Below are positions 8,299-17,422 of a stretch of 64,000 nucleotides of DNA, piece after piece. A model generated the notes under the pieces. The model ran no database searches. It saw nothing but the letters and a program-made list of their open reading frames with translations, and was not told the origin of the DNA. Every line of letters begins with the position of its first letter. Position 1 is the first letter of the stretch. The stretch covers positions 124,001 to 188,000 of the forward strand of contig CAVUHK010000003.1 in NCBI GenBank assembly GCA_963741315.1, written 5' to 3'. The DNA is from PALSA-1003 sp963741315. Lineage in GTDB: Bacteria > Pseudomonadota > Gammaproteobacteria > Burkholderiales > Casimicrobiaceae. The position numbers and the translations under genes are program-made.

Positions 8299-9339
8299 TT
8301 ACTTCCCGACGGTCGTTGGCGACGTAGCGCTTTCCGCGGGCGTTGCGGCAGGAGCACCTGTAATGAACACCGGGCCGCCGGCAAACGTGAAGTAGAGTTT
8401 GCGCTGGCTGTGCGCGACCAACACTCGATGCGCACGCAGAAAGTCGGCGCCGAGCAGCATCGGCTGCTGCTGACTCGCACTTCTTCGCACGTTGCTGCCG
8501 GTCGACGTGAACTTCATGTCCTTGTACAGATCTTCGAAAACAATCGCCGTGTCGTGGATAGTCTCGTTGCCGATGGTGAAACTTTGAATCGGACCGATCC
8601 ACGAGTCGACGGAGTTTGCCCCGAGCCCCCGTCCAGCGCCCGCGGCGACGACCCCTGGCGTTTCCGGCGTGATGCCGACGACAGCGGCATCGCGTTTGGT
8701 CAACACCGAGGCCGAGGCGCCGGAATCGAGCAGCGCTCGGATTGGGTGGCCGTTGACCTGGACGTCCAGCAGGATCTGCGGACGCGCGTCGGAGAATGCG
8801 TCGATCTCGACTTCGCCGGCGACCTCCCGCGTCCAGTACGCCAGCGACTTGCCGTCGCAATCCTTGGATTGGAACAACCTGACCGCACCGTGGTGCAGAT
8901 CGAATTCGACATCGAACTTGTGAAGGAAGTCTTCGCCAAGGATAACTTCGAAGCCTGCGGCGAAGTCGTTTTCTCCGGCGACCAACAAGCGCATGTCCTT
9001 GAGTGTGGTTTTGCCGATGGCGAATTCATCGACGATGGCGACCTCGACTCGGGTCTCGCCGCCAACCCCGAACAATCGAATTCCGTTGGCGTCCTGCTTC
9101 GGCAGGTCAAGACGCGCGGCCGCTGCACGCAGTATCAGACTTAGCGATGACCCGGTGTCCAGCATGATGCCGACCTTGCGGCCGTTGATGGCACCGTCGA
9201 CCACCAGATGGTTGTGCACCTTCCGAACGGGCCACTCCTCGACCTGTGCCAAGGTGCATTTGGGCGCAGACGAGGCTACGCCGTAGGCCATGGCCACGCC
9301 TATGGCCAGCGACGCGACCACGAATTTTCGTGGCTTCAT
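8299..9339 (-). CDS. Double retropepsin-like aspartic protease, probably exported
   Basis: Protein of 346 residues with an N-terminal hydrophobic signal-like segment (to about residue 24, VASSAPKC). It contains two retropepsin-like folds in tandem. The first has the active-site triad DTGSS at 61-65 and a closing ILGEDFLHKF near 133-142. The second has DSGAS at about 205-209 and LLGADFLRAHRV near the C-terminus. Retroviral-type proteases act as dimers of one such half; here both halves are on one chain, as in pepsins and many bacterial gag-asp-like proteins. It begins 18 bases after the stop of the first tandem paralogue, so it is probably co-transcribed with the secreted proteins, which could be its substrates (inference). 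The frame is intact, unlike several neighbours. Confidence 0.8.
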   Translation of the reverse strand: MKPRKFVVASLAIGVAMAYGVASSAPKCTLAQVEEWPVRKVHNHLVVDGAINGRKVGIMLDTGSSLSLILRAAAARLDLPKQDANGIRLFGVGGETRVEVAIVDEFAIGKTTLKDMRLLVAGENDFAAGFEVILGEDFLHKFDVEFDLHHGAVRLFQSKDCDGKSLAYWTREVAGEVEIDAFSDARPQILLDVQVNGHPIRALLDSGASASVLTKRDAAVVGITPETPGVVAAGAGRGLGANSVDSWIGPIQSFTIGNETIHDTAIVFEDLYKDMKFTSTGSNVRRSASQQQPMLLGADFLRAHRVLVAHSQRKLYFTFAGGPVFITGAPAATPAESATSPTTVGK

Positions 9340-9357
9340 CGAATCGCGGGCGATTAT

Positions 9358-10512
9358 TTATCTTCCCGGGATACGGCAACACACGGTGGTCGCGGCAAAC
9401 TGCGCAGCATTCACTATGTGCCCTGTGTTGTTTACCCAGGCGCAATAGCTGAACAGGTCGAACATATTCCCCGACGATATGAGTGGCACGCGCGACTCGT
9501 AGTCGGTGCTGTCGCAAGCATGGCCAGTGACCGCATATCCCGCTGCGCACTGCGGAAGCACCAGGAGAATATCGCCACCATCCGCAACGGTTCCGGACCC
9601 TGACGCAACGGGATACTGGCAATCCAATTTTGTCGCCTGGGACACCGCGAAATAGCCGACAACATCGAAGATGACGTTGGCCGACAAGCCTGCGGGCATC
9701 GCGAAGTATATGATGTTACCGGACACCGTTTGCGGAACGATGTACAGGGTCGAGAGGCCCTGGCCGTGCGTGTAGTTCAACGCCACCGTCGACAGCGTGG
9801 CGGTCAGCGTGTTCTTGTCGCCCACGCCTAGAAAGGCGTCGAAATTCGGATTGAGAATCGTGATTACGAGAGCGACGGCCCAGATGTTGGGTCCGGCCGA
9901 ACCGTTGAGCCCGCAGTCGGAGGTCGCGTTGCCGCCGAAGTTGCCCCAGTTTGAGCCGATGCCAATGAATCCCGGGAGCTGATAGAGCAGGTTACCCCCA
10001 AGCGGACCCTGCACGCCGCTGGCCACCGTCGCACTGCGCGAATCCATGATGCGGCACGGTTCCAGCGTCGTGAAGACAGTGTCGGCAGGGCCGGAGCCGA
10101 GGTTCGGCTCCAACTTGGACCCGGAATCCTTTGTTGCCACCTTGCCACTCTTGGCGAGGCTTTTCGTGGCCACTACACCCTTCTGCAGCGTTCCCTGCTG
10201 CAACTGCTCAAGCAGCGTCAGATTTGCCTCAAAATCCTGCCGTGTCGTCGACGCCAGCATGCTCTGCCGCAGCAATGGCGGCGCGGCGCCAATCAGGCCC
10301 CATACTTTGGCGAGCCATACCGCCCGGTCTTCGATCGCACCAACAGGGGACGTCGCCAGCGGTGAGGGGTAGAACCTTGTCAGTGATGCTGCGTCGGTCG
10401 CGCCAGCATCCCCGGCGACGCTGGTATTGTCCGGCAACGATGCCGCAGTCGCCACGCATGCCCCGAGCGCAATCGAAACGCCCATCCACCGCCACTTTTC
10501 TACAGCGGCCAT
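9358..10512 (-). CDS. Secreted tandem paralogue 1 (PCRIMD-VGYF core, Cys-rich C-terminus)
   Basis: Uncharacterised exported protein of 384 residues. A signal peptide (to about residue 25) is followed by a helical N-terminal region with LATSPVGAIEDRAVWLAK (52-69), a beta-rich core from PCRIMDSR (152) through NPNFDAFLGVG (221) to DVVGYFAVS (283), and a divergent C-terminal module with six or more cysteines ending VCCRIPGR. Similar PCRxxDTR...VGYF cores recur in secreted proteins of other bacteria; I know of no established biochemical role. The ATG at 10512 was preferred to a longer frame because GGAGA lies five bases ahead of it. It is followed after 18 bases by the retropepsin gene and preceded after 34 bases by paralogue 2. 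One of two intact copies among four. Confidence 0.75.
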   Translation of the reverse strand: MAAVEKWRWMGVSIALGACVATAASLPDNTSVAGDAGATDAASLTRFYPSPLATSPVGAIEDRAVWLAKVWGLIGAAPPLLRQSMLASTTRQDFEANLTLLEQLQQGTLQKGVVATKSLAKSGKVATKDSGSKLEPNLGSGPADTVFTTLEPCRIMDSRSATVASGVQGPLGGNLLYQLPGFIGIGSNWGNFGGNATSDCGLNGSAGPNIWAVALVITILNPNFDAFLGVGDKNTLTATLSTVALNYTHGQGLSTLYIVPQTVSGNIIYFAMPAGLSANVIFDVVGYFAVSQATKLDCQYPVASGSGTVADGGDILLVLPQCAAGYAVTGHACDSTDYESRVPLISSGNMFDLFSYCAWVNNTGHIVNAAQFAATTVCCRIPGR

Positions 10513-10546
10513 TGTTATCTCCATTTTCTTAAGAGCCGCAGTGGAA

Positions 10547-11665
10547 TTACCGTCCGGGTATCCGGCAGCAGGTGGTGTGGTTAGAGAGGCTGCCGGCAGG
10601 AATAGTGCTGCCTGTGCCGTTGTACCAGACACATGACGCGGCAAGTCCGTGCCCTATAAAGTTCAAATTTGGTAACGTATTCGTGTTTGCACATCTAATG
10701 CCGGTCGGCGAATAACCGGATAAGCAACCGCTAAACGTGACGTACAAAAAGTTGCCAATCGCGGTAGCAGTGTTATCGCTGGTCTCTTGGCAATCAAGCG
10801 CGGTTGCCTCCGAAACCGCGAAGTAGCCGACGACGTCGAAGATGATATTGGCGGAAAGCTGCGCGGGCATCGCGAAGTAGATGGTGTTGACGACGCCTTG
10901 GGGCACGATGTATTGCGTCGAGAGGCCCTGACCGTGCGTGTAGTTCAGCGCCACCGTCGACAGTGTCGCGGCCAGCGTATTCTTGTCGCCCACGCCGAGA
11001 AAAGCGTCGAAGTTCGGATTGAGAATGGTGATCACGATCGCGACCGCCCAGATGTTGCCTCCGACCGTATCGTTCAGACCGCAGTCGGAGGTTGCGTTCC
11101 CACCATAGATTCCCCAATTCTGCCCCGCGCTGATGAACCCGGGCAGGAGATACAACTGATTGCCGACCAATGGTCCACGAACACCGCTGACCGCCGTGGC
11201 ATTGCGCGTGTCCATGATCCGGCACGGCTCCAGGTATGTGAAGACGGTGTCGGCCGGGCCGGAACCGAGGTTCGGGCCCACTTTGCCATCGCTGTCCTTC
11301 GCGGTCAGCTTCCCACTTTTGGCCAAGCTTTTCGCCGCAGTCACGCCCTTCTGTAGCGTCCCTTGTTGCAACTGCTCGAGCAGTGTGAGATTGGCCTCGA
11401 AATCCCGCTGCGTTGTCGATGCCATCATGCTCTGCCGCAGCAATGGGGGCGCGGCGGCGATCAGCCCCTGCACTTTGGCCAGCCACACGCCCTTGTCTTC
11501 GGTCGCGCCGACTGGGGACGTTGCAAGCGGCGAGGGATAGAACTGCAGCAGCGTGACCGCGTCAGCGGCTGTCAAGCCATCGGCAGCGTCGTTGGTCTGG
11601 GTGGTGGATGCATTTGCATTCAGCCCACCCATTATCACCAGCATGATGATCGCTCGCAGCAGCAT
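10547..11665 (-). CDS. Secreted tandem paralogue 2
   Basis: Second intact member of the tandem family, 372 residues. The signal peptide is MLLRAIIMLVIMGGLNANA. The helical region (SPVGATEDKGVWLAKVQGLI) and core (PCRIMDTRN ... NPNFDAFLGVGDKNTL ... FDVVGYFAVS) are nearly identical to paralogue 1. The last 85 residues differ strongly except for a cysteine frame: C-x3-GYSPTGIRC, then SCVWYNGTG, then TTCCRIPGR. The start at 11665 has GGGAGAGA upstream, and the upstream stop of paralogue 3 is only 14 bases away, pointing to one transcript. Function unknown. Confidence 0.75.
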   Translation of the reverse strand: MLLRAIIMLVIMGGLNANASTTQTNDAADGLTAADAVTLLQFYPSPLATSPVGATEDKGVWLAKVQGLIAAAPPLLRQSMMASTTQRDFEANLTLLEQLQQGTLQKGVTAAKSLAKSGKLTAKDSDGKVGPNLGSGPADTVFTYLEPCRIMDTRNATAVSGVRGPLVGNQLYLLPGFISAGQNWGIYGGNATSDCGLNDTVGGNIWAVAIVITILNPNFDAFLGVGDKNTLAATLSTVALNYTHGQGLSTQYIVPQGVVNTIYFAMPAQLSANIIFDVVGYFAVSEATALDCQETSDNTATAIGNFLYVTFSGCLSGYSPTGIRCANTNTLPNLNFIGHGLAASCVWYNGTGSTIPAGSLSNHTTCCRIPGR

Positions 11666-11679
11666 CGTCGTCTCTCCCT

Positions 11680-12838
11680 TTATCTTCCCGGGACACGGCA
11701 ACACGCGCTGGTCGCGTTCAGACTGTGTGCATCGGCGGTGAACCCCATATTGTTTTCCCAGACGCAAAAATTGCTGCTCAGGTCGGCAAGGAGGTTTCCT
11801 GTCGATACGAGTGGAAAATTCGGATTGCTGTAGCCGTTTTGGCAAGCAACGCCGGTGACTGCGTATCCTGGGTCGCAGCTGGGCGGCGAATAATCAAGGC
11901 TGCACCACTCGCAACGGGTCCGACTCCGGCGATGGAAGGGTACACGCACTCCAGTTTTGTGACCTGCGACACCGCGAAATAGCCGACGACATCGAAGATG
12001 ACGTTGGCCGACAAGCGCGCGGGCATCGCGAAGTAGATGATGTTGCCGGACACTGTTTGCGGAACGATGTACAGGGTCGAGAGCCCCTGACCGTGCGTGT
12101 AGTTGAGCGCCACCGTCGACAGAGTCGACGCGAGCGTGGCGATGTCGCCCACTCCGAGAAATGCGTCGAAGTTCGGATTGAGGATGGTGATGACGATGGC
12201 GACCGCCCAGATGTTGGCTCCGGCCGATGCTGTTCAGTCCGCAGTCGGAGGTTGCGTTGCCGCCGAATCGTCCCCAGTTGGAACCATGCCGATGTAGCCA
12301 TCGATGTGATAGAGCTGGTTGCCGACCAGCGGTCCGTGGACACCGCTGGCCACCGTGGCATTGCGCGAATCCATGATGCGGCATGGCTCCAGCGTCGTGT
12401 AGACGGTGTCGGCGGGGCCGGAGCCGAGGTTCGGGCCGACTTTGACGGCGCTGTCCTTCGCGACGAACTTGCCACTTTTGGCTACGCTTTTCGCGGCAAT
12501 CACTCCCTTCTGCAGCGTGCCTTGCTGCAGCTGCTCGAGCAACGTGAGATTGGCCGCGAACTGCTTCTGGGTCTTCGACGCCATCATGCTCTGCTGCAGC
12601 AATGGCGGCGCGTCTTCGATCAGCCCCTGCACTTTGGCCAGCCACACGGTCTTGTCTTCGATCGCGCCGACCGGGGAGGTGGCAAGAGGCGTGGGATAGA
12701 ACTGCAGCAACGACACGGCGTCGGACGCAGCCAGCTGCCTCGGCGACGGCGGCGTTGTCTGGTAACGATGCGCAGTTGCATGCTTGCACCAAGTGCCAGT
12801 GCAACGGCCATGCACGCCAGCGTGTCTACGAGCACCAT
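11680..12838 (-). pseudogene. Secreted tandem paralogue 3, broken by about five frame changes
   Basis: Homologous to paralogues 1 and 2 over its whole length, but the coding signal jumps between frames. Breaks were placed by eye near 12785 (LALGA / CASLPDN), 12730 (AEAA / ASDAVSLL), 12285 (YIG / GSNWGRFGG), 12230 (GLNS / GANIWAV) and 11895-11910 (before SLDYSPPSCDPGYAVTG). Most are plus-one; the one at 12285 looks like a lost base. Start MVLVDTLACMAVALALGA at 12838 has GGGAGGCG ahead of it. The end, SACCRVPGR, is intact. Total span (1159 bases) equals the intact family length to within one base, so only small indels have accumulated. Either recent decay or poor consensus in a tandem repeat. 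Confidence 0.65.
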
Positions 12839-12872
12839 ATCGCCTCCCTTCTCTTTCCAGCCGCGGATGGGA

Positions 12873-14013
12873 TTACCGCACGGGAATCCTGCAGCATCCG
12901 GTCCTGGCAGAACAGGTCGTTGGCAGGGACCGTGATGCCGCTGCTGTTGTACCAGTTGCAATCGCCTCGAGGGTTCAATCCCCGAAACGTTCCACGTTCC
13001 GCGTACTGAGTGATGTTTCCACACACCACGGCGGTATGCGAGTAACCGGCCGGGCATCCGACTGTTCCGACGGACAGGAAGAGGGAACCGAAACTCAACG
13101 TCCTGGCTACGACGGATAGGGATCCGGGCACTGAAATGCCGTCGCCTCGGAAACCGCGAAATAGCCGACGACGTCGAAGATGATGTTGGCGGAAAGCTGC
13201 GCGGGCATCGCGAAGTAGATGGTGTTGCCGGACACGGTTTGCGGAACGATGTACAGCGTCGAGAGACCTTGACCGTGCGTGTAGTTCAGCGCCACTGTCG
13301 ACAGTGTCGAGGCCAGCGTGTTGTTGTCGCCCACGCCGAGAAATGCGTCGAAGTTCGGATTGAGGATGGTGATGACGATGGCGACCGCCCAGATGTTGGG
13401 TCCGACGGTGCTGTTCAGACCGCAGTCGGAGGTTGCGTTGCCGCCGAATCGTCCCCAGTTGGAACCGGCGGCGATGTAACCGTCGAGGTGATACAGCTGA
13501 TTGCCAACCAGTGGGCCATGGACGCCGCTGGCCACCGTGGCATTGCGCGAATCCATGATGCGGCACGGCTCCAGCGTAGGTGAAGACGGTGTCGGCGGGA
13601 CCAGAGCCGAGGTTCGGGCCCAGCTTTGCGTCGCTGTCTTTTGCGACCAGCTTGCCGCTCTTGGCGACGCTTTTCGCGGCGACGACGCCTCCTTCTGCAG
13701 CGTTCCTTGCTGCATCTGCTGCGAGCAGCGCGAGGTTCGCCGCGAACTGCTTCTGGGTCTTCGACGCCAGCATGCTCTGCTGCAACAGGGGAGGTGCGTC
13801 TTCGATTAGCCCCTGAACTTTGGCCAGCCACACCGCCTTGTCTTCAATCGCGCCGACCGGGGAGGTAGCCAGAGGCGTGGGATAGAACTGCAGCAGCGTG
13901 GCCGCGTCAGCGGCTGCCAAGCCATCGGCAGCGTCGTTAGCCTGGATGGCGGCCGCGTTCGCAGTCAGGCCACCCATGATCACCACCATGACGAGCGCTC
14001 GCAGCAAAATCAT
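12873..14013 (-). pseudogene. Secreted tandem paralogue 4, broken by about five frame changes
   Basis: Fourth copy. The N-terminus MILLRALVMVVIMGGLTANAAA resembles the paralogue 2 signal peptide. Frame breaks: near 13715 and 13690, a compensating pair that garbles only LALLEQMQQGTLQKG; near 13576, between DTVFTY and LEPCRIMD, from one extra base; near 13130, after VSEATAFQCP; and near 12900, just before the terminal CCRIPVR. Read through these, it has the same helical region, core (NPNFDAFLGVGDNNTLAS ... VGYFAVSEATAF) and cysteine-rich tail (GCPAGYSHTAVVCG). Span of 1141 bases is close to intact length. It sits 42 bases from the upstream S74 protein and 34 from paralogue 3. Confidence 0.65.
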
Positions 14014-14055
14014 CCCGCTCCCTTTCTTCGAATTCTGGCTGATCGGGAGTTCGTC

Positions 14056-16284
14056 TTAGTTCGGGGCGTCAGCAGCAAGCGGATTTCGTCTGCTGAAACC
14101 CCGCAGACCCCCACCGTCCAACACAGTAAAACACCAGCCTTTCACCAAGCCGCCGGTCCGCAGAATGTGCGGCAATAGTCGAGAATGTCCGAGCTTCGCT
14201 TCGATCGCCTGCAGCTTTTCCTTCAAAAGGGAAATCTCGCGCTCCTGCAAGATGAGTCTCGCATCCTTCTGCTGCATCATCTGGTGCAAGCCTTGAATTG
14301 CCGCAAGCGCGACGCCGTCCGCGTCCACGGTGCCGATGTAGCGCTCGCTGTCGCCGAGTCCGAATGCGCTGTGGAAGTCTTCGGCCATCGGCCCAATGTG
14401 CTGAGCCTTTGATTCGCCCTTGTAGCGCCAGGTAGCGATGGGTAGTGCCGCCACTTTCGCCAGCACCTCGGATGCGTCGATCGGCACCACGCCTTCCTTG
14501 AACGTCCGACTCGAACCGTTGGTCCAGATGCCGCCCGCGGTGAGATGCGCGCCGTTGCCGTTCGCGGTCGTGCTTCCGACGGTCAGGGGGTCGTTACTGC
14601 TGGGGGTGGTGAGGACACCGACGAAGCCGGAGGTTCGGACCATCGAGATGACGTCACGATCGCCGCTCAGGGTGCAGTCGTTGGTGTTGTGAATGCCGAT
14701 ACGAATCGATTCGCGGCGCCATCGTGATGAAGGTATCCACCGCGGCAGTTTGTTGCACTTGAGCCCTCGCTAAAGCGCATGCGACCCGATTCGACCGAGT
14801 CGGCGACGGTGTTTTGCAGGAAGATTGCGGGGCTGGTTGCGTCCTTGACCGTCAGCGTTGCGGTTGATTCGGGCGTAGTGGTATTGATACCGACTTTGCC
14901 GCCGGGTACGACCGAGAGCGTCTCCGTGGGGGCGCCGGTCGCAACGTCGACGGCTGTGACCAAGCGGAAGCCGCCGGTCGCGCGGACTGCAAATTCATTG
15001 GGACCGACCGAAGTGAAATTCAGATCAGTGGCATCGGCCCAGAGGAACGTGCCCTGATCGCCATCGGTGTCGCCGCCGCCGACAATAGCCGGAGTGCGTA
15101 CGCGCGCCCGCCGTCCCGCGGCGAAACTGAAATCCCCTCCGGCCAGATTTCCGAAGCCGCCGGGAATCATGCTCGACTGTCCGGAAGCGACGTTGCCGGA
15201 AATGGAAGTTGAGACCGAGGTCTCGAAGATCCCGCCGCCGCCGACGAAAGCACCGGTACCGGAGGCGTTGTTGTCCTGACCACCAACTACGCTGGCGCCC
15301 TCTGCGCTGGCGATGTTACCCGCGCCGCCAAGGACCGCCGCTTCCAACGCGCTCGCAACGTTACCTAGGCCACCGCCCACGATCGAGAACTGTGCAGTTG
15401 CTGCGTTGATTTGCCCGCCGGCAACGGTGCTTTGATCGCCGCTGGCGGTGTTATTGACTCCGCCACTGTCGGTGGCGGCGATTCCAGTGATCACGTGTGT
15501 ACCAGCTGTAGTTGGTCGGGCGCCTGAAGTAGCCCACCGCATCGGCTATCACGTGTGTAGTCACCTGCGGGGGAAGCCCGAGAAAGAACTTCACCGTGCC
15601 ATCGACCGGGACGATCGCGGTGTTGGCGAGTCCTTTGTTGGCGCTGAAGTTCATCACCACCGATTGCGTCAGCGTGGCGAAGACGCTGGTGTTGCTGGCG
15701 GCGAGGAACGCATCGAAGTTGGGGTTCGTGACGGTGAAGGTCACCGCGATCGCCTGGAACGACGAGGGCAGGTTGCAGTTGGTCGCCGAGCCGCCCTGCG
15801 CAGCGAAGCTGGCAAGGCTGGCGGTGACGGGAACCGCGGCGCCGCCGACCAGTACCGAGTTGTAGGGCGGGGCGGTGCCGTTGCGGGTGTCGAGTATCCG
15901 GCACGGCGTGATCGGCGTATACGTCAGGTCGGCGTTGAGATCGCCGAGCGCCATGGCCGAGACGCGGCCGGGCTTGACTGGCGAGGTCGAGGTCAGGGCA
16001 TTGGCGACCACATCGCGCAGGCCGTCGAGGCTGCCGGCGAGGCTGGCCGCGAGCAGGGCATCGGCGCGCAATCCGGCCAGAATTTCGCGCAGTTGCTCGG
16101 CGCCGATGGCGGCATTCGAGGCGGCCAGCCGGTCGCCCCACTCGGCGACGATGCGCTCGATTACGGTGGAACGATTCTGATCGATGGTTAGCAGTGCGCT
16201 GGGAACGACGCGATCGATTGCGTTCGCGTTCACGATGGACAACATCACCAGCGCCGGGACCAACACGATTCTTTGCAGGAACAT
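14056..16284 (-). pseudogene. Second exported fibre-like protein with head repeats and Peptidase_S74 domain (two frame breaks)
   Basis: Joined product about 742 residues, a longer relative of the protein at 6494-8140. Signal peptide MFLQRIVLVPALVMLSIVNANA; helical region; core PCRILDTRN ... NPNFDAFLAAS ... VIADAVGYF; head-like repeats with GG-N-AS spacing (STVAGG, SIVGGG, AVLGGAGNIAS, SVVGGQ); an extra beta segment (GKVGINTTTPESTATLTV), a fibre-linked motif common just before such tails; then Peptidase_S74 with Ser and Lys five residues apart (SSRTFK) and HIGPMAEDFHSAFGLG. Frame breaks: about 15507 (one extra base, between NY and GTHVITG) and about 14705 (one base short, near AANR). It is the first gene after tRNA-Ser and begins with AAGGGGGTGTC before the ATG. 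Confidence 0.75.
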
Positions 16285-16329
16285 GACACCCCCTTGTCGA
16301 TGCGCGCAATGAAACAGGTCGATGACGAT

Positions 16330-16398
16330 TCAGGCGCGCGCGAGTTGCCTCCCGGGCACTCGGCAGCAGGCCGTCGCGGCGTGGAAAACGCGAAAATC
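16330..16398 (-). pseudogene. C-terminal scrap of a fifth tandem paralogue next to tRNA-Ser
   Basis: Reading away from the tRNA 3' end on the minus strand, the frame gives HAATACCRVPGRQLARA then a stop. ACCRVPGR is identical to the last eight residues of paralogue 3, and ATxxCCRIPGR ends paralogue 1, while the codons differ by synonymous changes. This is best read as the 3' remnant of a lost family member, cut off exactly where the tRNA gene ends. Only about ten residues support it, so chance is not fully excluded. Confidence 0.5.
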
Positions 16399-16488
16399 TG
16401 GCGGATGGGGAGGGATTCGAACCCACGAAGGGCTTGCGCCCTTGCCGGATTTCAAGTCCGGTGCATTCAACCGCTCTGCCACCCATCC
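16399..16488 (-). tRNA. tRNA-Ser (anticodon UGA), CCA encoded
   Basis: Ninety bases including CCA. Acceptor GGATGGG pairs with CCCATCC, anticodon stem CCGGA/TCCGG with loop CTTGAAA giving anticodon TGA, and a long variable arm typical of class II serine tRNAs (GGGC-GCAA-GCCC). The T stem GTGGG/CCCTC has one T:T mismatch. It is read toward the fibre cluster, whose first gene starts 114 bases downstream. Confidence 0.95.
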
Positions 16489-16616
16489 CTTGAATCGCGC
16501 CGCGCCGTCCCAATATCCTGGACCGAACGGGCAAGCAAGGTTGTTGAAACCTTCGGAATATCTGCTAGTCTAACGGAGTGACGGAATTCCGTCGCCTTGG
16601 CAAAGGGTAAAACACT

Positions 16617-17355
16617 ATGGAACCGCAACTCAAACCTGTCCCCCTGCAAAATGCGCAGATCGCGCAGTCCGGTTGGGCGTTCGACCGGGTCGGGCTCGAC
16701 GGTCACGCTGGACTCCAACAAAGTCCTGCGCAACACCTATTGGCTGCTCGCGTTGTCGATGCTGCCGACCATTTTCGGCGCGTATGTCGGCTCGTCGATG
16801 GACTTCGCCGCCTTCTACCGCACTTCGCCGATCATGGCGCCGCTGCTCATGTTCGGCGCGATGTTCGGAATGCTGTTCGTGGTCTCGGCGCTGCGCAACA
16901 GCGCGTGGGGCATCGCGGCGGTGTTCGGCTTCACTTTCGTTTCCGGGATCATGCTGGCGCCGATGCTCCAGCACGCGGCGGGCCTGCGCAACGGTGGTCA
17001 ACTGGTCGCACTCGCCGGTGGCATGACCGCAGCGGTGTTCCTGGTGATGGCCACCATCGCGACGGTTACCAAGCGCGACTTCAGCTTCATGGGCAAGTTC
17101 CTGTTCATCGGGGTGATCCTGCTGATCATCGCGTCGCTCGCCAACATCTTCCTGCAGATCCCCGCGATGGCGGTGACGATTTCGGCGATCGCGGTTCTGA
17201 TCTTCTCGGCGTACCTGCTCTACGACCTGTCGAGCATCGTGCGCGGCGGCCAGGATAACTACATCATGGCCACGATCAGCCTGTTCCTCGACATCTTCAA
17301 CATTTTCGTGAATCTGCTGAACCTGCTGATGATGTTCTCCGGACAGCGCGACTGA
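16617..17355 (+). CDS. Bax inhibitor-1/YccA family membrane protein (one frame break)
   Basis: Seven-helix inner-membrane protein of the BI-1 (TMBIM) family. In bacteria, members such as E. coli YccA modulate FtsH; others conduct calcium. The native N-terminus is MEPQLKPVPLQNAQIAQSGW, and the body continues in another frame as TVTLDSNKVLRNTYWLLALSMLPT. Dropping one G of the GGG at 16692-16694 joins them (DRVGSTVTLDSNKVL), so this is a single-base insertion or a sequencing error. The rest is intact and ends NIFVNLLNLLMMFSGQRD, the family signature. A strong terminator follows. Regulation is not visible. Confidence 0.85.
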
Positions 17356-17373
17356 CCGGAAACATGCTCCAGA

Positions 17374-17402
17374 AAAAGGGCGCCCTTGCGGCGCCCTTTT
17401 TT
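17374..17402 (+). terminator. Rho-independent terminator after the BI-1 gene
   Basis: Nine-base-pair stem AAGGGCGCC/GGCGCCCTT with a five-base loop, followed by a run of T. It lies 20 bases after the stop codon and separates this gene from the convergent gene at 17423. Confidence 0.9.
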
Positions 17403-17422
17403 ATGGACTGGATCTACAGACG

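Noticed and set aside
10513..10644. Longer start for tandem paralogue 1 at 10644
   Set aside because: The extra segment is antisense to the paralogue 2 end and lacks a ribosome site; the ATG at 10512 has GGAGA and starts a signal peptide.
6494..16284. Prophage origin of the S74-containing cluster
   Set aside because: S74 is phage-typical, but no capsid, portal, terminase, lysis or integrase genes are present and all products have signal peptides.
6494..16284. Phase variation by slipped-strand repeats
   Set aside because: Frame breaks are not in homopolymers or short tandem repeats longer than a few bases.
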